This document shows positions 22,884-34,700 of a DNA stretch of 64,000 bases, piece by piece. The notes under the pieces were generated by a model. It was not told where the DNA came from and searched no databases. It worked only from the letters and a program-made list of their open reading frames with translations. The DNA lies in contig OZ005611.1 of NCBI GenBank assembly GCA_963930655.1, positions 4,719,501 to 4,783,500 on the forward strand. Reading direction: 5' to 3'. Position numbers and translations under genes: made by a program. Every line of letters begins with the position of its first letter. Position 1 is the first letter of the stretch. This DNA comes from Myrica gale. Its lineage: Eukaryota; Streptophyta; Magnoliopsida; Fagales; Myricaceae.

Positions 22884-25800
22884 TTTGTATAAGAATTTTG
22901 TGGGTGAAAATTGTAATACCATGAACCTTTTGAGCTATTTTTAGGACCCTTGTGTTAAAGTTTTTCTTTCAATATCCTTAGTACTGGTGTTCTTTTCTTT
23001 AGTATTTGTTTTATTTTCTACATTTGTACCTTGTTTAATATTCATGATTTAATTAATTGCTTACAGAATTTATTTCCTTCCATTTGTAATCTTTGAATTA
23101 ATATTGCTATTTTTATTGCAATCCATGTGTTTAAATTGTCTAATTGATTTTATTTTATTTCCTCTAATATTTTAGAGCAAGTTGGTTAAATTTTTAGAAT
23201 ATGGCCACATTGTGGCAATCGACCATGGGAGAAAAATTACTTATATTTTTATTGCTTATATTTTAAAAAATTACTACTTGGTTATCTTTCCTCCTTGATT
23301 AAACTCTTGCGTGATCTTTATTACAATTCTTGATTTAAATTTCTTAGTAACCAATAATATTTTATCTTTCTCTTAATTAAATGAATTCTTCATAATTCAC
23401 GTTGTTTTATTGCTAAATAGGTTGATTTTGAACTCTAATATTGGGCTTGAAACTTGGGCTTAGAAGACTATTGGAAGGGGGCCGGATCTATGAGAGATTT
23501 TTGGGCTTGGAAGCTCACAAGAGCGAAGCCCATTAGAAAGAGAGAGTGGCCAGCCACCCTTGGGCAATGCACACCTAAATCGAGTGTAATCATGCCTATT
23601 TTGGAGACAAAACTTTGCATGTGATCCATGTGTCCAAATTCCTCTACCCCATGAATGTCTACCCAATGATTGACTTTCTTTAACTTGTTGAACTTCACTT
23701 CATCATTGCCTCTCTTACAATCGTAGCTTACATCTATTAGTTAGGTAATTATGAGATAGGATGAGACAAAATAGAATTGTTAGCTTAAAGGAGGGGTCGT
23801 CTCATTTTTCTTCACTTGCCCTGCAAAGGTGAGAGAAAAATAAGAGGAAGAGACCATGAGAAAGAGAGGGGAAGATGAAGAGGAAGAGGAAGAAGAAAAA
23901 TAAGAAGAAGACGTAGAAGGAGGAAGAAAGCAAGAGAAAAGAAAAAAGAAAAAAAAGGTAAGAGAAAGTGGCCACATTTTGGCATTCGGTCATGGGAGAA
24001 AACCTCTTTGATGAGACCTATTATCTTCCTTGTTCTCTTTGAGTTCTTTCCCTCACTAACTTGAGATTCCTTGCCCTGAGATTTTCTACAAACCAACAAG
24101 AGGAGCACTATCTAGGTAAGGGGTTAGTTTGGATGTTAATAGTGCTATTAGCTTTTAATGTTTTAGGTTAGTAACATGCTATACTATGAACTGTAAATTT
24201 TTATCAGGATGATTATGTGTTAGAGGAGTGATTAGGTTGGTTAAATGTTAGAAGATTTGGAAGAATTGAAGAAATTGTGAAGCTTAGGTCTTTTACCCCT
24301 TTGATGATTTTTATGATAATTTTTGTGTATTTATTTTGCATGACACAGTTTTTAGGTCCTTAAGAGGTATTAGAAGCATATAGGATTGATTTGTGCAATG
24401 ATTTAGGAGGGAATTAAAATATTTGCTTAACTAGGTTGAAACTAGTCTATTTTAGCTCAATTCTTGATAACAGTATGCTTAAAGATTATTCTTATATAGA
24501 AAAATATCTTTTATTGATGTGAAATTTTGAGGTTTGAAACTACTTATTATTAGGGGTCTCCGGTTAAAATTGCGTATCATTTGGAACTAAGATGAATTAG
24601 TTATGAATTTTTGAAGTTTTATTCAAAAACTGAGTTTTGCCTAAAAACGGGTTTGTTCTATATCAATTCGAATTGGGCTTATTTTTCTGACCCTTGTATT
24701 GTTTTTATGGACTTGATATCTTGTATTTTGGCTAAGCTTTGGGCTTGGATAGTGGAGCCCTTAGACACCTTGCATGTTAAGGTTGAATGAATATTTCTTA
24801 TAACATATGTATAAGATTGTTTGCTGAGTTGGTTTGACTATTCAAAAGATTTCTTGACATGGATCATGAGCTATGACATTGGTGATAAGCCTAAGCTTGG
24901 AACCTTATAGGCCATGGGTTGGTCAAGAAAAATGGCTTATGATGTCGCATTTTGCACTTTATGATTTTATGATTCAATATCATGCATGTGTGATATGAAA
25001 TGTGGAGCAATAATGAGAATGATGATGGCCAAGAGGCTTGGAAGTATCCCTGATCAAGAAAAGGTCAAATGAGGCCAAAGAAAGGAGTAATGGGCTCAAG
25101 GAAGAGGTTATGAAAGTTAAAAGCATGAAAAAGATGCATTATGCATGTTCCTTGATGATATTGCAAATGATTTTTGTCTACCTTTAAGTTTCTTGAAGAA
25201 TTCATATGTTATGTGCTCTATGTTTTCCTTTATGTTGATAGATTAAAATTTTTTTTAGCCTAAAGTTTCGAAAAGCATAGATCAATCAAAGACATGAACA
25301 CCTATCTATGACATTTAGGCAAACATAGGTGCTACCCAAATTGACCCTAAGCTACAAGTTGCGTTTTTGCATGAAACTTTCTAGATAACATCCTTATCTA
25401 ATATTAGGATCCCTGTAAAAGTTTCAGCCAAAAATGATGAAGGAAAGTGTTGATAATGCCCCTGGAGGTCTCTGAGGCAGATTTAATATTTTGCCTAATT
25501 CATTAGGGTAAAAGGATCCAAAATGAGATAATGATTACATGGTTGTATAGAGAACAAAAAATTGATTGGAGAGCCCAAATTTGAGCTCAAACCAAGTTGA
25601 AATAAGGGCTTAAATCGCAAAGTCTGTTTAGGTGCCTAAATGGATTTTAGGCCCAATAACCCTAAAATAGCATCAAGCCAATAATACTTTGGGAATAGGC
25701 CCAACAGGATCTAAGGAGGCCCAATAGGCCTTCAATGGGGTTTAATGTCTAAGATCTTATTAGTTATTATCATGATTGTCAATGATTAATCTTTAAATGT

Positions 25801-27819
25801 GTTATGCTTCTTTCAAGTTCATTGCAAATTAGTGTGCATTGATTGAGTGAAATGTTACATTTGTACTTTAATGCTTATGATATGTTAATTACAATTTGAT
25901 AAGTCGTATGTATTCCATTGATCGTCTTTGTGAATTTATTATCGATGATGCATATGATACATGTTGCATCGACATCTCATGGGTATGAGAAATCGTTGAT
26001 CGAAATGACCGGAATGAAACTCATACTCATAGGTGGTCCTATGAACGGGTGACGGTACCGATCACAAAGTGAGATAGTGCAAGTCACCACTGAAAGGAGT
26101 GGTTGGTATCCCTGACGTGAAACAATATACGCTTGACCGAGTCCTAGTGTCGGGGCACTAGATAGTCCATAGGAGAGGAGGGACGCACAACCCTGCTCTG
26201 GGGATAGAACAAAGTAATGAAAGGACACCTCTACCGACCGGAAACAAGAAAGAAAGAAAGTGAAATGACCAGGAAACAGAAGCATTCACTATGCATTGCA
26301 TCACTCATACCGCATTGATTGGTTGATTTTGGATACTACTCTATGATTAGTTATTCTCTATTTCTGCCAATTCAGGGTTACATTGTTGCGTGTCGTGTTC
26401 CCCACTCCCCCCTTACTGAGTCAGTAGGACTCACACTTTTTTATGTTTGTTTGTATTTGCATTTTTTTTATTAAGCAGGATGTTGGATTATTTCAAGGCT
26501 GAAGAGATTCTAGATGCAAGGTCTGTTTTGTAGCCCCCTTTCGTTGTTTCTTTTCTTTTGATGGCAGTACTTCAAAACTGTTTTTGATCATTTGAGATGC
26601 GGTTATATAGGCTAGGTGAACTATAGACAGCTAACATTTTTTTGTATAACCTAGGTCTATTCTTTTGTAATTCCTCCCGAGTGACCCTTTTGTACCTAAC
26701 GGTGTTCGTTTGAAGGAAAGTGAGTATTTCTCCATATTGATTTATTGTTACAAGTTTTATTTATTTCTTTTTAACTACGCTTTAATCTTTGTACAATACC
26801 AACTAGTTTTCAAGCTAATTCGTAAATAAGATTTTCCTACATGATTGCATACTATTACGATACGATACTTATTATGATTTTGATATTTTCCTTTTAGTCG
26901 TTAACTGACATAATCTTATCATAATTGCAAATATACCGATTTTCATATATTGGGTAATTGCCCTTCGTTTGTTCAAGTTTCTAAACCGATTTCGGACTTT
27001 CTCTTTTTATCAGTACCCTTTTTAAATCATCACTTTCGCTAAGTAAATTCGAGGACAATTAAGCGATCATAAGAGTTTTTATTGTGCGGTAATTCTCGAA
27101 TTTTGTGCATGCGATTATTATACGCGAGTTGAGAGTGTAAATACCAACACACGGGACGTTACTAAAATGGCACAAAAAGTAACTTGTAAGTTGTTCTATG
27201 TTAAATGAACTATTTTCTTCTTTCTTTCTTTCTTTTTGCTCGCTTTTTTCTTCGTGTAGTCCATAACAGGACCATAAGTAATATAAGTCATGACCTTCAT
27301 GGATTGGTATCAATTATATGAGTAGATTCAACGTATATGTAGCCAATACCCTCGAAGCGAAAATAAAAATCCATCAAATTAATTTATGAGGATTAAAGTA
27401 TATCAAATTGGAAGGGGACAAACAATTTTGATGGATTTTAAACTCTAGAGACTTAAATTAATGCATTTTAAAATGTAATGATTAAATAAATAAAATAATA
27501 AACGACATGAGGAAATTACCATTTATCCCTTCCAAATACACCAATTCGAATTCTTGATGAGCCGTCGGGCCGTTCCTAATCCGCGAACGCAAAGAGCATT
27601 GCGGATCAGGAATGTACCCAGAAGCGGGATTAGCCGAAAAACGGAAGAAGAAAAAAGTTGGGCCTAGTATTCTTCAATTGGGCCGGACTATCTAATTTGA
27701 AGTGAGAAGCTAAAAAATTATAAACCAAGAAACAATTGGCTAATAATTAATAGCAAAGTAGAATAGATTAGAAGCAATATTTAATTAGTTTGCTAGCTAA
27801 GATCTGTTCTTTCTTGGGT
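22884..27819. other. Gene-free, repeat-like region; possible large LTR remnant
   Basis: About 5 kb with no convincing gene. A hairpin motif TACTGAGTCAGTA followed by GGACTCAC at about 26413-26432 resembles a feature seen near the transcript end of some Ty3/Gypsy LTRs. A sentence-like repeat (GGCCACATT(T/G)TGGCA...ATGGGAGAAAA) occurs at about 23202 and 23970. A purine-rich tract lies at 23820-23960. I could not find TG...CA ends with a target duplication, nor any gag or pol coding frame. A solo LTR of a chromovirus-type element is one possibility. Confidence 0.3.
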
Positions 27820-28064
27820 TATGTTCGTGTTGAATAAAAATGTAAGATTTTATAGTTGTAAATTTTTATGTTGAATAGTATTTTATTGGTGTTTGTGTAA
27901 AGTGGAAAGAGAAATGATTTGATGTAATTGTTTAATAAAAAATATTAGAGTTATGTGAAAAAGTATAGAGAGAGAAAATTTATGTTAAATAAAAAATTAA
28001 AAAATTGTTGAAAATTGTGTAAAATGTATTAGTGTTTGTGTTTGAATTCTAAATATGTTCTGTG
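27820..28064 (+). mobile_element. MITE, family B copy 1
   Basis: About 245 bp. Along its length it matches the reverse complement of 51783-52033, with shared words such as TTTATGTTGAATAGT, TTTATTGGTGTTT, GATTTGATGTAATTGTTTAA, GTTATGTGAAAAAGTATAG and TGTAAAATGTATT. No coding potential. Confidence 0.75.
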
Positions 28065-29081
28065 GTAAATTTATAAATATAATTAGAATCCTAAAAAAAT
28101 TTGAAAACCAACACATGGATTACTTCTCTCAGCTCTCCAATGGGAGTGACCATTATTACTGTTTGGTTGGCCCACCGGATACTGTTCCAGAGTCGTTGGA
28201 AGTACAGAGGCTTTACGTTCGGACCCATTATTACTTTTCTTTTTCCATTACTTTCGCGGTGCGGTGGCGGGGCGCGCGCTCAGTGCCCGCCGCCAAAACA
28301 ATCAACGTTTTCATACAATTATTTAAGTCTGGAGAATTCTGGACCAAAATTCAAAGCGCGTTTTCCATCTATTTAACCCAGAGTCTGCCGTCGCCTATAT
28401 TCAAGTGCCTTGTACATTAATTTAATTTAATCTCACATATTGACCGATTATATATTAATGGTGCAAAAAGGGAGAAAAAACCTACTGTAAACTTTATAGT
28501 CAGTGTGGTCATGTAATTATTTTAATAATTAAATAAATAGATAATTAGTCTAAGAGATTGGTTTAATATATAAGAATAATTAAGAGTTTGGTCTCTCAAA
28601 TTTTAAGTTTAAAATCTCTTTATGCATGGCTAGCTAGTGTTAAAGATGATGTCATAATTAATTTACGGATTTGATATGATATTTTCTTTATAAATAGATA
28701 AATAGATAATTAATTTACGGACCAGATTACTGCAACGTTTAGCCACTTGGGGAAAAATCGATCGACGAAAACAGGCTCAGGCTGATCAGGCTCACGGGTT
28801 AACAACTTTTGTCAAACAAATAAGTCAGAACAACGCCACTTCGAGACTCATGCAGGGGCACTACCACCCACCCCATGTGCCTTCTTTATTGGTCGGTTCA
28901 TGAATATGATTACTAACCCACCGAAATTCTCTTAACGTCATTTTCCTTCACTCTCCTTCCTTATCCAACGCTTTTTTTTTTCTCATGCAACAAACAGTGT
29001 CAACCGTTTGATAGCTCTGAGCGAGAGAGAGAGAGAGATAGGGAGAGTTCGAACTTTGAAGAAGCTTTCACGCATGCAGGG
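28065..29081. other. Intergenic, upstream of the methyltransferase-like gene
   Basis: AT-rich with a short GC-rich patch at about 28250-28300. The open frame across 28055-28420 shows no recognisable domain and overlaps the MITE end, so it is not called as a gene. Confidence 0.45.
29018..29040 (+). repeat. (GA)n tract in the probable 5' leader
   Basis: A run of GA dinucleotides (GAGCGAGAGAGAGAGAGAGA) about 40-65 bases before the ATG at 29082. GA tracts in leaders are common near plant transcription starts and vary in length between alleles. Confidence 0.8.
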
Positions 29082-29849
29082 ATGACAACTACTCTACCAA
29101 AACCACCGGTACTAAAAAGATACTTTCTTTTATCCCTCCTCTTCTCTGTTCCTATCTTTCTCCTCCTATTTTCTCTCCAACCCAAACGCTTCATCGCCAC
29201 CGCCGACACACCATCGGAAAATTCGATTTACGGTTCAGGAGATATCAAAATCCGACCCGGATACGCATCTTACGATTCCTACATACAGCGCCAGCTCAAC
29301 AAGACCCTCAACCCTAAACTCAGAGAAATATGGAAGACCCGCGACTGGGATCGGAAAATCCAAGTATTCTCCCGATTCTTCCAGGAATTAAAGCAAAAGA
29401 AGCTTCTGTTCAACGAGTCGAAAGCGCTCTGTGTCGGTGCTCGTGTCGGCCAGGAAGTCGAAGCCCTGAGGCGAATCGGCGTGTCCGACTCGGTGGGGAT
29501 GGACCTGGTGCCGTGCCCTCCACTCGTGATCGGAGGCGACTTTCACAACCAGCCCTTCGATAACGACACCTTCGAGTTCGAGTTCTCCAACGTGTTCGAT
29601 CACGCGCTGTACCCGCAGAAGTTCGTGGCGGAGATCGAACGGACGCTGAAGCCCGGTGGGGTGTGCGTATTACACGTGGCTTTGTCCAAACGGGCTGACA
29701 AGTACTCGGCCAACGATCTGTATAGCGTGAGGCCATTGGTGCGGATGTTCAAGAGGTCGGAGGTTGTTCACATTCGGAAGGTTGACGGGTTCGGATTGGA
29801 CACCGAGGTCGTGTTCCGGAAACAGAAGGCGATCCCGCGGTCGACGTGA
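29082..29849 (+). CDS. Putative membrane-anchored SAM-dependent methyltransferase-like protein
   Basis: Single exon, 255 residues. Residues about 12-32 (KRYFLLSLLFSVPIFLLLF) form one N-terminal membrane anchor. The class I methyltransferase-like fold occupies about 110-250. ALCVGARVGQEVEAL (116-129) stands in for glycine motif I. GMDLVP (139-144) holds the acidic residue of the next strand. FDNDTFEFEFSNVFDHAL is the motif II/III region and LKPGGVCVLHV (189-199) is the usual post-motif strand. Related plant proteins are annotated as type-11 methyltransferases, but the substrate is unknown to me. Third codon positions from 29420 on are mostly G or C, sharply unlike the AT-rich surroundings. The ATG is the first one downstream of the GA tract. 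Confidence 0.88.
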   Translation: MTTTLPKPPVLKRYFLLSLLFSVPIFLLLFSLQPKRFIATADTPSENSIYGSGDIKIRPGYASYDSYIQRQLNKTLNPKLREIWKTRDWDRKIQVFSRFFQELKQKKLLFNESKALCVGARVGQEVEALRRIGVSDSVGMDLVPCPPLVIGGDFHNQPFDNDTFEFEFSNVFDHALYPQKFVAEIERTLKPGGVCVLHVALSKRADKYSANDLYSVRPLVRMFKRSEVVHIRKVDGFGLDTEVVFRKQKAIPRST

Positions 29850-31747
29850 TTTGCTGCTTAATTTTGTTGCAATTTTTTGTTTTTCTCATTGCAATAATTC
29901 CTTGATTTAATTATTTTTGTTTCGGATATAAAAACACGGAGGAGGATTTGTTTCATGATTTCAAATTTTACAATTAATACTTCTTCAAGTACTGCATCTT
30001 CCATTATCACTTTTTTTAAATTAAATGCGATAAATTAATTGAAGAATATATATTAAATTTAATAAATATTTCACACTTTTCAGATTTCTTGTTTATCGAC
30101 ATAACACTACTTCTTTCGGTGAAATCTACAACCCATTTGGTCAAAAAGTTTGTGCACTTTGAAGACTTTTAAACGGGCTACGTAGGCATATGATTTGAAA
30201 TTATATATAGCAAATTAAAATGTATCCCATCCTACTCCTATTAGAGCTTGGCTGATGCCCCCATCATAGTGCCTCATCGTTTAGAATATTTGAAAGGGTA
30301 GAAGAAGCCCATGAAATATTAATGGGTGATTAATATATGCATGTTATACTATACGCAAATTGTAATTGATCCCGACTATATATTATTGAGAGGATTGATT
30401 GGACCCAAGATTTATAGGTCTATCTCGGACAACCCATTTACGTCTGGAATCACGTGTTTCGAGAGCTTTTCTACTATAGCTGTTCTCTTTTTGTTTTTGA
30501 AGGTATATATAATTATATAATATATGTTCGCTCCCATATGATGAAGCATGAAGAATATATATATATAATATGATTCTGGTGAAATTTGCAGATCGAAGAG
30601 GACGTAATCATCGCCTTTGTTCCAATTTTTAATGGTAAATTATTCTAAGATAGGCGGAAAATCCGGTTGGAGAGGACCCACAAAAAGGGCAAACTAAGCT
30701 GGGAAATGGCCCCAGTTGTTCAGAACAAATTATATCGGGTTACGTTAGGTGAAGTTAACGCAAAGACAAGGGAATAAGAGGGATAATTGAGGCAGCAGTA
30801 AGTAAAACGAACTGGTCCAGGCTTTATGCGACAAAGTGAAACTTCGTGATAATACATTTAGCAAAAAAAAGAAACTTCGTGATAATACCTATGCAATGGA
30901 GGAAGATTCCAGCAGATAGGACCAAAAGAATTTTATTATTTTCTTTACTTGTTCTAAATAAATAATTTAGATTATTTTTCTTTCAAGCATGATGCATTTT
31001 ACAAGTATTTTATTTAGTTCAGTCAAGCTTCGCATTGATGCCACCCACACTGCTTCGCGCACTACAAGGGATGATAAGACAATGTACTCCAAGGCATTTC
31101 GTGGTTGACTTTGATCATTTGCCCATGTTTGGATCTACATGTAATTAACACACAAACACAATAAGTATATCCTATACAATACATAATATTCGTAATTTTA
31201 TATAAATAATATTAGATAGTGTATAATATATTTATTATATTTATTATTTTCAAATTATATTATACAAACAATTTACATGTATAATATTAAATAGTGTAAA
31301 ATTTACCTATTATATTTATCTTCCATAAAATTACACCATATAATTCAACATGTCCTCCAAAATCATGCATGTATTGTTCCATAATCAACCCCACTAATAT
31401 TCTTGAGCCAGATTTAATTTTTTATTATTAAATTATTATTTTAATTATAATATTAATTTAAATTAACTCTCTTTTCACCTTTTTCGTAAACTTCCATAAA
31501 ATATCTAAACTTTTTCACTGCCGCATCCAAAATTTTTAACCATATCAGAATTTCAACACTCATTATATGAACTGGATTAAAAGGGTCAGTCATCCTAAAA
31601 GTGTTTCAAAAAAACGTGCAAGCAGTTTTCTTTTTTCTCGGCCTAAGGCCATTGTTTCTCGGCATATACATTGGACAAGCACAGCCTACGGTGAAGAAAG
31701 AACAAACAAAATTGGAGCTCTTAAGAGACAGATCACAATAACATCAA
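29850..31747. other. Intergenic, AT-rich, with MITE-like sequence
   Basis: No gene seen. The segment at about 31140-31340 is nearly pure A/T with repeated words (TATAATATTA(G/A)ATAGTGTA) and matching outer ATTACATGT/ACATGTATAAT words, which suggests a MITE of unknown family. The stretch 31460-31560 resembles the pyrimidine-rich part of family A. Confidence 0.4.
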
Positions 31748-34700
31748 CTACAGGTCAGCCAGACTGTCTGGAACAAAATCAACTTGCTGGCTTTCGGTTT
31801 CCTCCAGCTGTGACTGATCAGCTGTTTGCTTGGCCTTCTTGTATCTGCTTGAACTTCTGAGGATGGTATCTAGGGTCATGCCCTTTGCACCTGAAGAACT
31901 GCTCCAGGGAACAAGAGATTTAAGTTTAAGAATATGATGGTTTCCATCAATTCATAATTAAGAAAGAGTATGGTTATTATCACCAGACGAAACAATGTTC
32001 ACGAGGATGCAGACTTGAAAGTGATAAATTTTTAAGATGTTCAGAAGCTATCCAAAAGTAGCATCAAAACATGAGATATGGATGACTCCTACTGGAACTC
32101 TGGTGCGCCCACACCACAGGCCTATTTGTTGTAAAAAAAAAATATATAATAACTCTTATTGACACGCACCTCCCTTTCTTGATGCTTCTTCCACCACCGT
32201 TCCTCATTCTTGATTCATAAGATCCTGAGGCAATTATGAAACAGAAAACTTTAGCTTCTACAGGATCAGAACACCATCGTTTGACAAAAAAGTACTATAG
32301 AACAGAACGAGTGATACACTCCAGTCTTGTGAATATGCAATGTCGTCTTAAAACTTCTTTTTAATAGCTTCAGTATACAACAAGAAACAATGAAGATACA
32401 AAAATGCCCTGACTAATAGCAAAGAATTGTCATGAATATTCCGTCTTTTGGCCATTGTACAAGCTCTGAACGTACATAGGAGGTTTAAAAACCAGTATAT
32501 AAGCTCTATGACTTGTCTCCCAGTTCTAACTTTTAAAAGCAACTCATCATCAAAAGATGACCGAAACGCTTGGCAGTTTCTTTATTGAACGAATTCAGCA
32601 AAGAAACAGATTGCAGCCTCATTCCAAGACACCAAAACACAGTAACTCCACCACCTCATATCCTACTTTTCTTAATGGCTAACTGAAAGAGGCTACCATG
32701 AAAAAATTAAAGTCGCATCTACTACACTCTTAGTAAACTTTCTGAAAAGGGGGGATAAAAGAAAAGAGTTTGCTGGAAGGGAAATGGTCTTCTTCATCCA
32801 TCAAGTCTCATTAGTGATATATGAGAAGCAAATACGAACAGACTGAAATATAAGTGTTTGCTTATCTGAAAAGATGCAAGAGAAAACATGAGATGTTCAA
32901 CACAGTATAACCTAATGATAAAACTACTGATCTAGAAAAGTCCAGATGAAATATGAATTACCATTTTGAGGTGAGTTCAGATTTCCATTGCTTTCACCAT
33001 CAGAGTAGTCGGATGAAAATGAATTATTTGATGGAGTTCTGGTGCTGGCATCGGAGTTGTCAAATCCCTCTACATCTTCAGAAGTTTCAGTACTATCATC
33101 CTTGAAAATTGCTCCCGATTTAGCTAGCAGGCTCTTCTCATGTTCTGAACTATTTACTACTTCTCCAATGTTATTAGCTTTTCTAACACCCTGGCCCACA
33201 CCTGATTGACTCCCGTTACCCAGTTTGTTTTGGTGAACTATATCCTTAGAATTTCCCAACTTAGATTTTGATACGCTAAAAGCAGCACTTTTTCTCTCTG
33301 ACTTGATGCCGGTCGCAGAAGCATTGTCAACTTTGGCCCTTCTAGCATCTTCAAGAACGGGGGCGGACTCATGAGACTTAGCGGATTGTGGATCTTTTGT
33401 TCCAATTCTAGAAACTTTTAAAAGTTTCTTTTCAGGGTTAAGTGTGTGCTCAGCACCTTCATCATTAGGCAGTGATCCTTGAAGTTGGAGGGTGGTGCTA
33501 GATTTGTCAGCTTGGGATTTTCCTCCACTCCCTTGCTTGTCATTTGTCATTTTGGATGAAGCTTCCACAGTCCTTTGATTATCAGCTGAAGGTGTTGAAT
33601 CCTTATGACCAACATCTTGATCTTTTGTTTGCGAACCCAGAAGATTATTTGCAGTAGAATTTTTTTTCTTCTTAGGTTTCTTTCTCATTTTTTCCTCCAT
33701 ATTCTCCCCATTGGCTTGTGTTTTGCTGATGTGCTGCACGGATTCCACCTCATCTCCATGGACATCACCAGATTGCTGACCAGTAGCCAACAGAGAAGTA
33801 CCATCTGTTTTCATTTTTGATACTTCCTTTCCCTTCTGTAAATTTCCTTCTTTCTTAGCTTTGTCACCGAAATGATCGCCACTTCCAGTTTTATGAGGGT
33901 CTGCTGAAGATGTGTCATGTTCAGAACTTTTAGCATCCTCTATACCTGATTTAACCAGTCTTCTCCCAACTGAATCCTTACTTCTAGAAACTTTTAGAAG
34001 CTTCTTTTCAGGGTCAAGCATGTGCTCAGCATATCCATCCTTCAGCAGTTGGATGACGCTAGAGTTGCCATCTTGAGATATTCCTTCGCTACCTTGTTTC
34101 TCATTGATCATTCTAGATGAAGCTTCCACCTTCTTTTGATTATCAGCTGAAGGTGTTGAATCCTTATGATCAACATCTTGATCTTTTGTAGTGGAGTTTC
34201 TTTTCTTCTTAGATTTCTTTCTCATTTTCTCATCCTCATTCTCTGCATTCGCTTTTCTTTTTGTTATGTGCTGTAAGGATTCCAGCTCATTTCCACGCAC
34301 ATCACCAGCTTTCTGACCAGTACCCAAAAGAGAAGTACTAACTGCTTTTATTCTTGACACCTCTTCCTCCGTCCGCGAGTTGCTTTCTTCTTTGTTAGCT
34401 TTGACACTGGAATGATCACCATTCTCTGATGTATGTCTAACCCAGTCAGAATATTTAACCTGCTCAATACCTGATTTAAGAAGTGTACCTCCAACTGAAT
34501 CCTCAGTTTTCCTCTTCTTCCTTCCTTTCTTACTAGATCTCCTGTCCCCAACAATTACTGTCTCATCTAACAATTCAGTAGTGGCGATTGCTTCTTTAGC
34601 ATTAATGTTCACTTTATCCTGACTGAGTGGTTTGACCTTTTCAGACATAATTCCTTTAGGATCTCTATTATGTGAGGATGCTCTTTCCTGTTCGACTCCA

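Noticed and set aside
29388-29736. Two minus-strand frames opposite the methyltransferase-like gene
   Set aside because: They result from high GC3 on the coding strand, which removes stops from the antisense frames.
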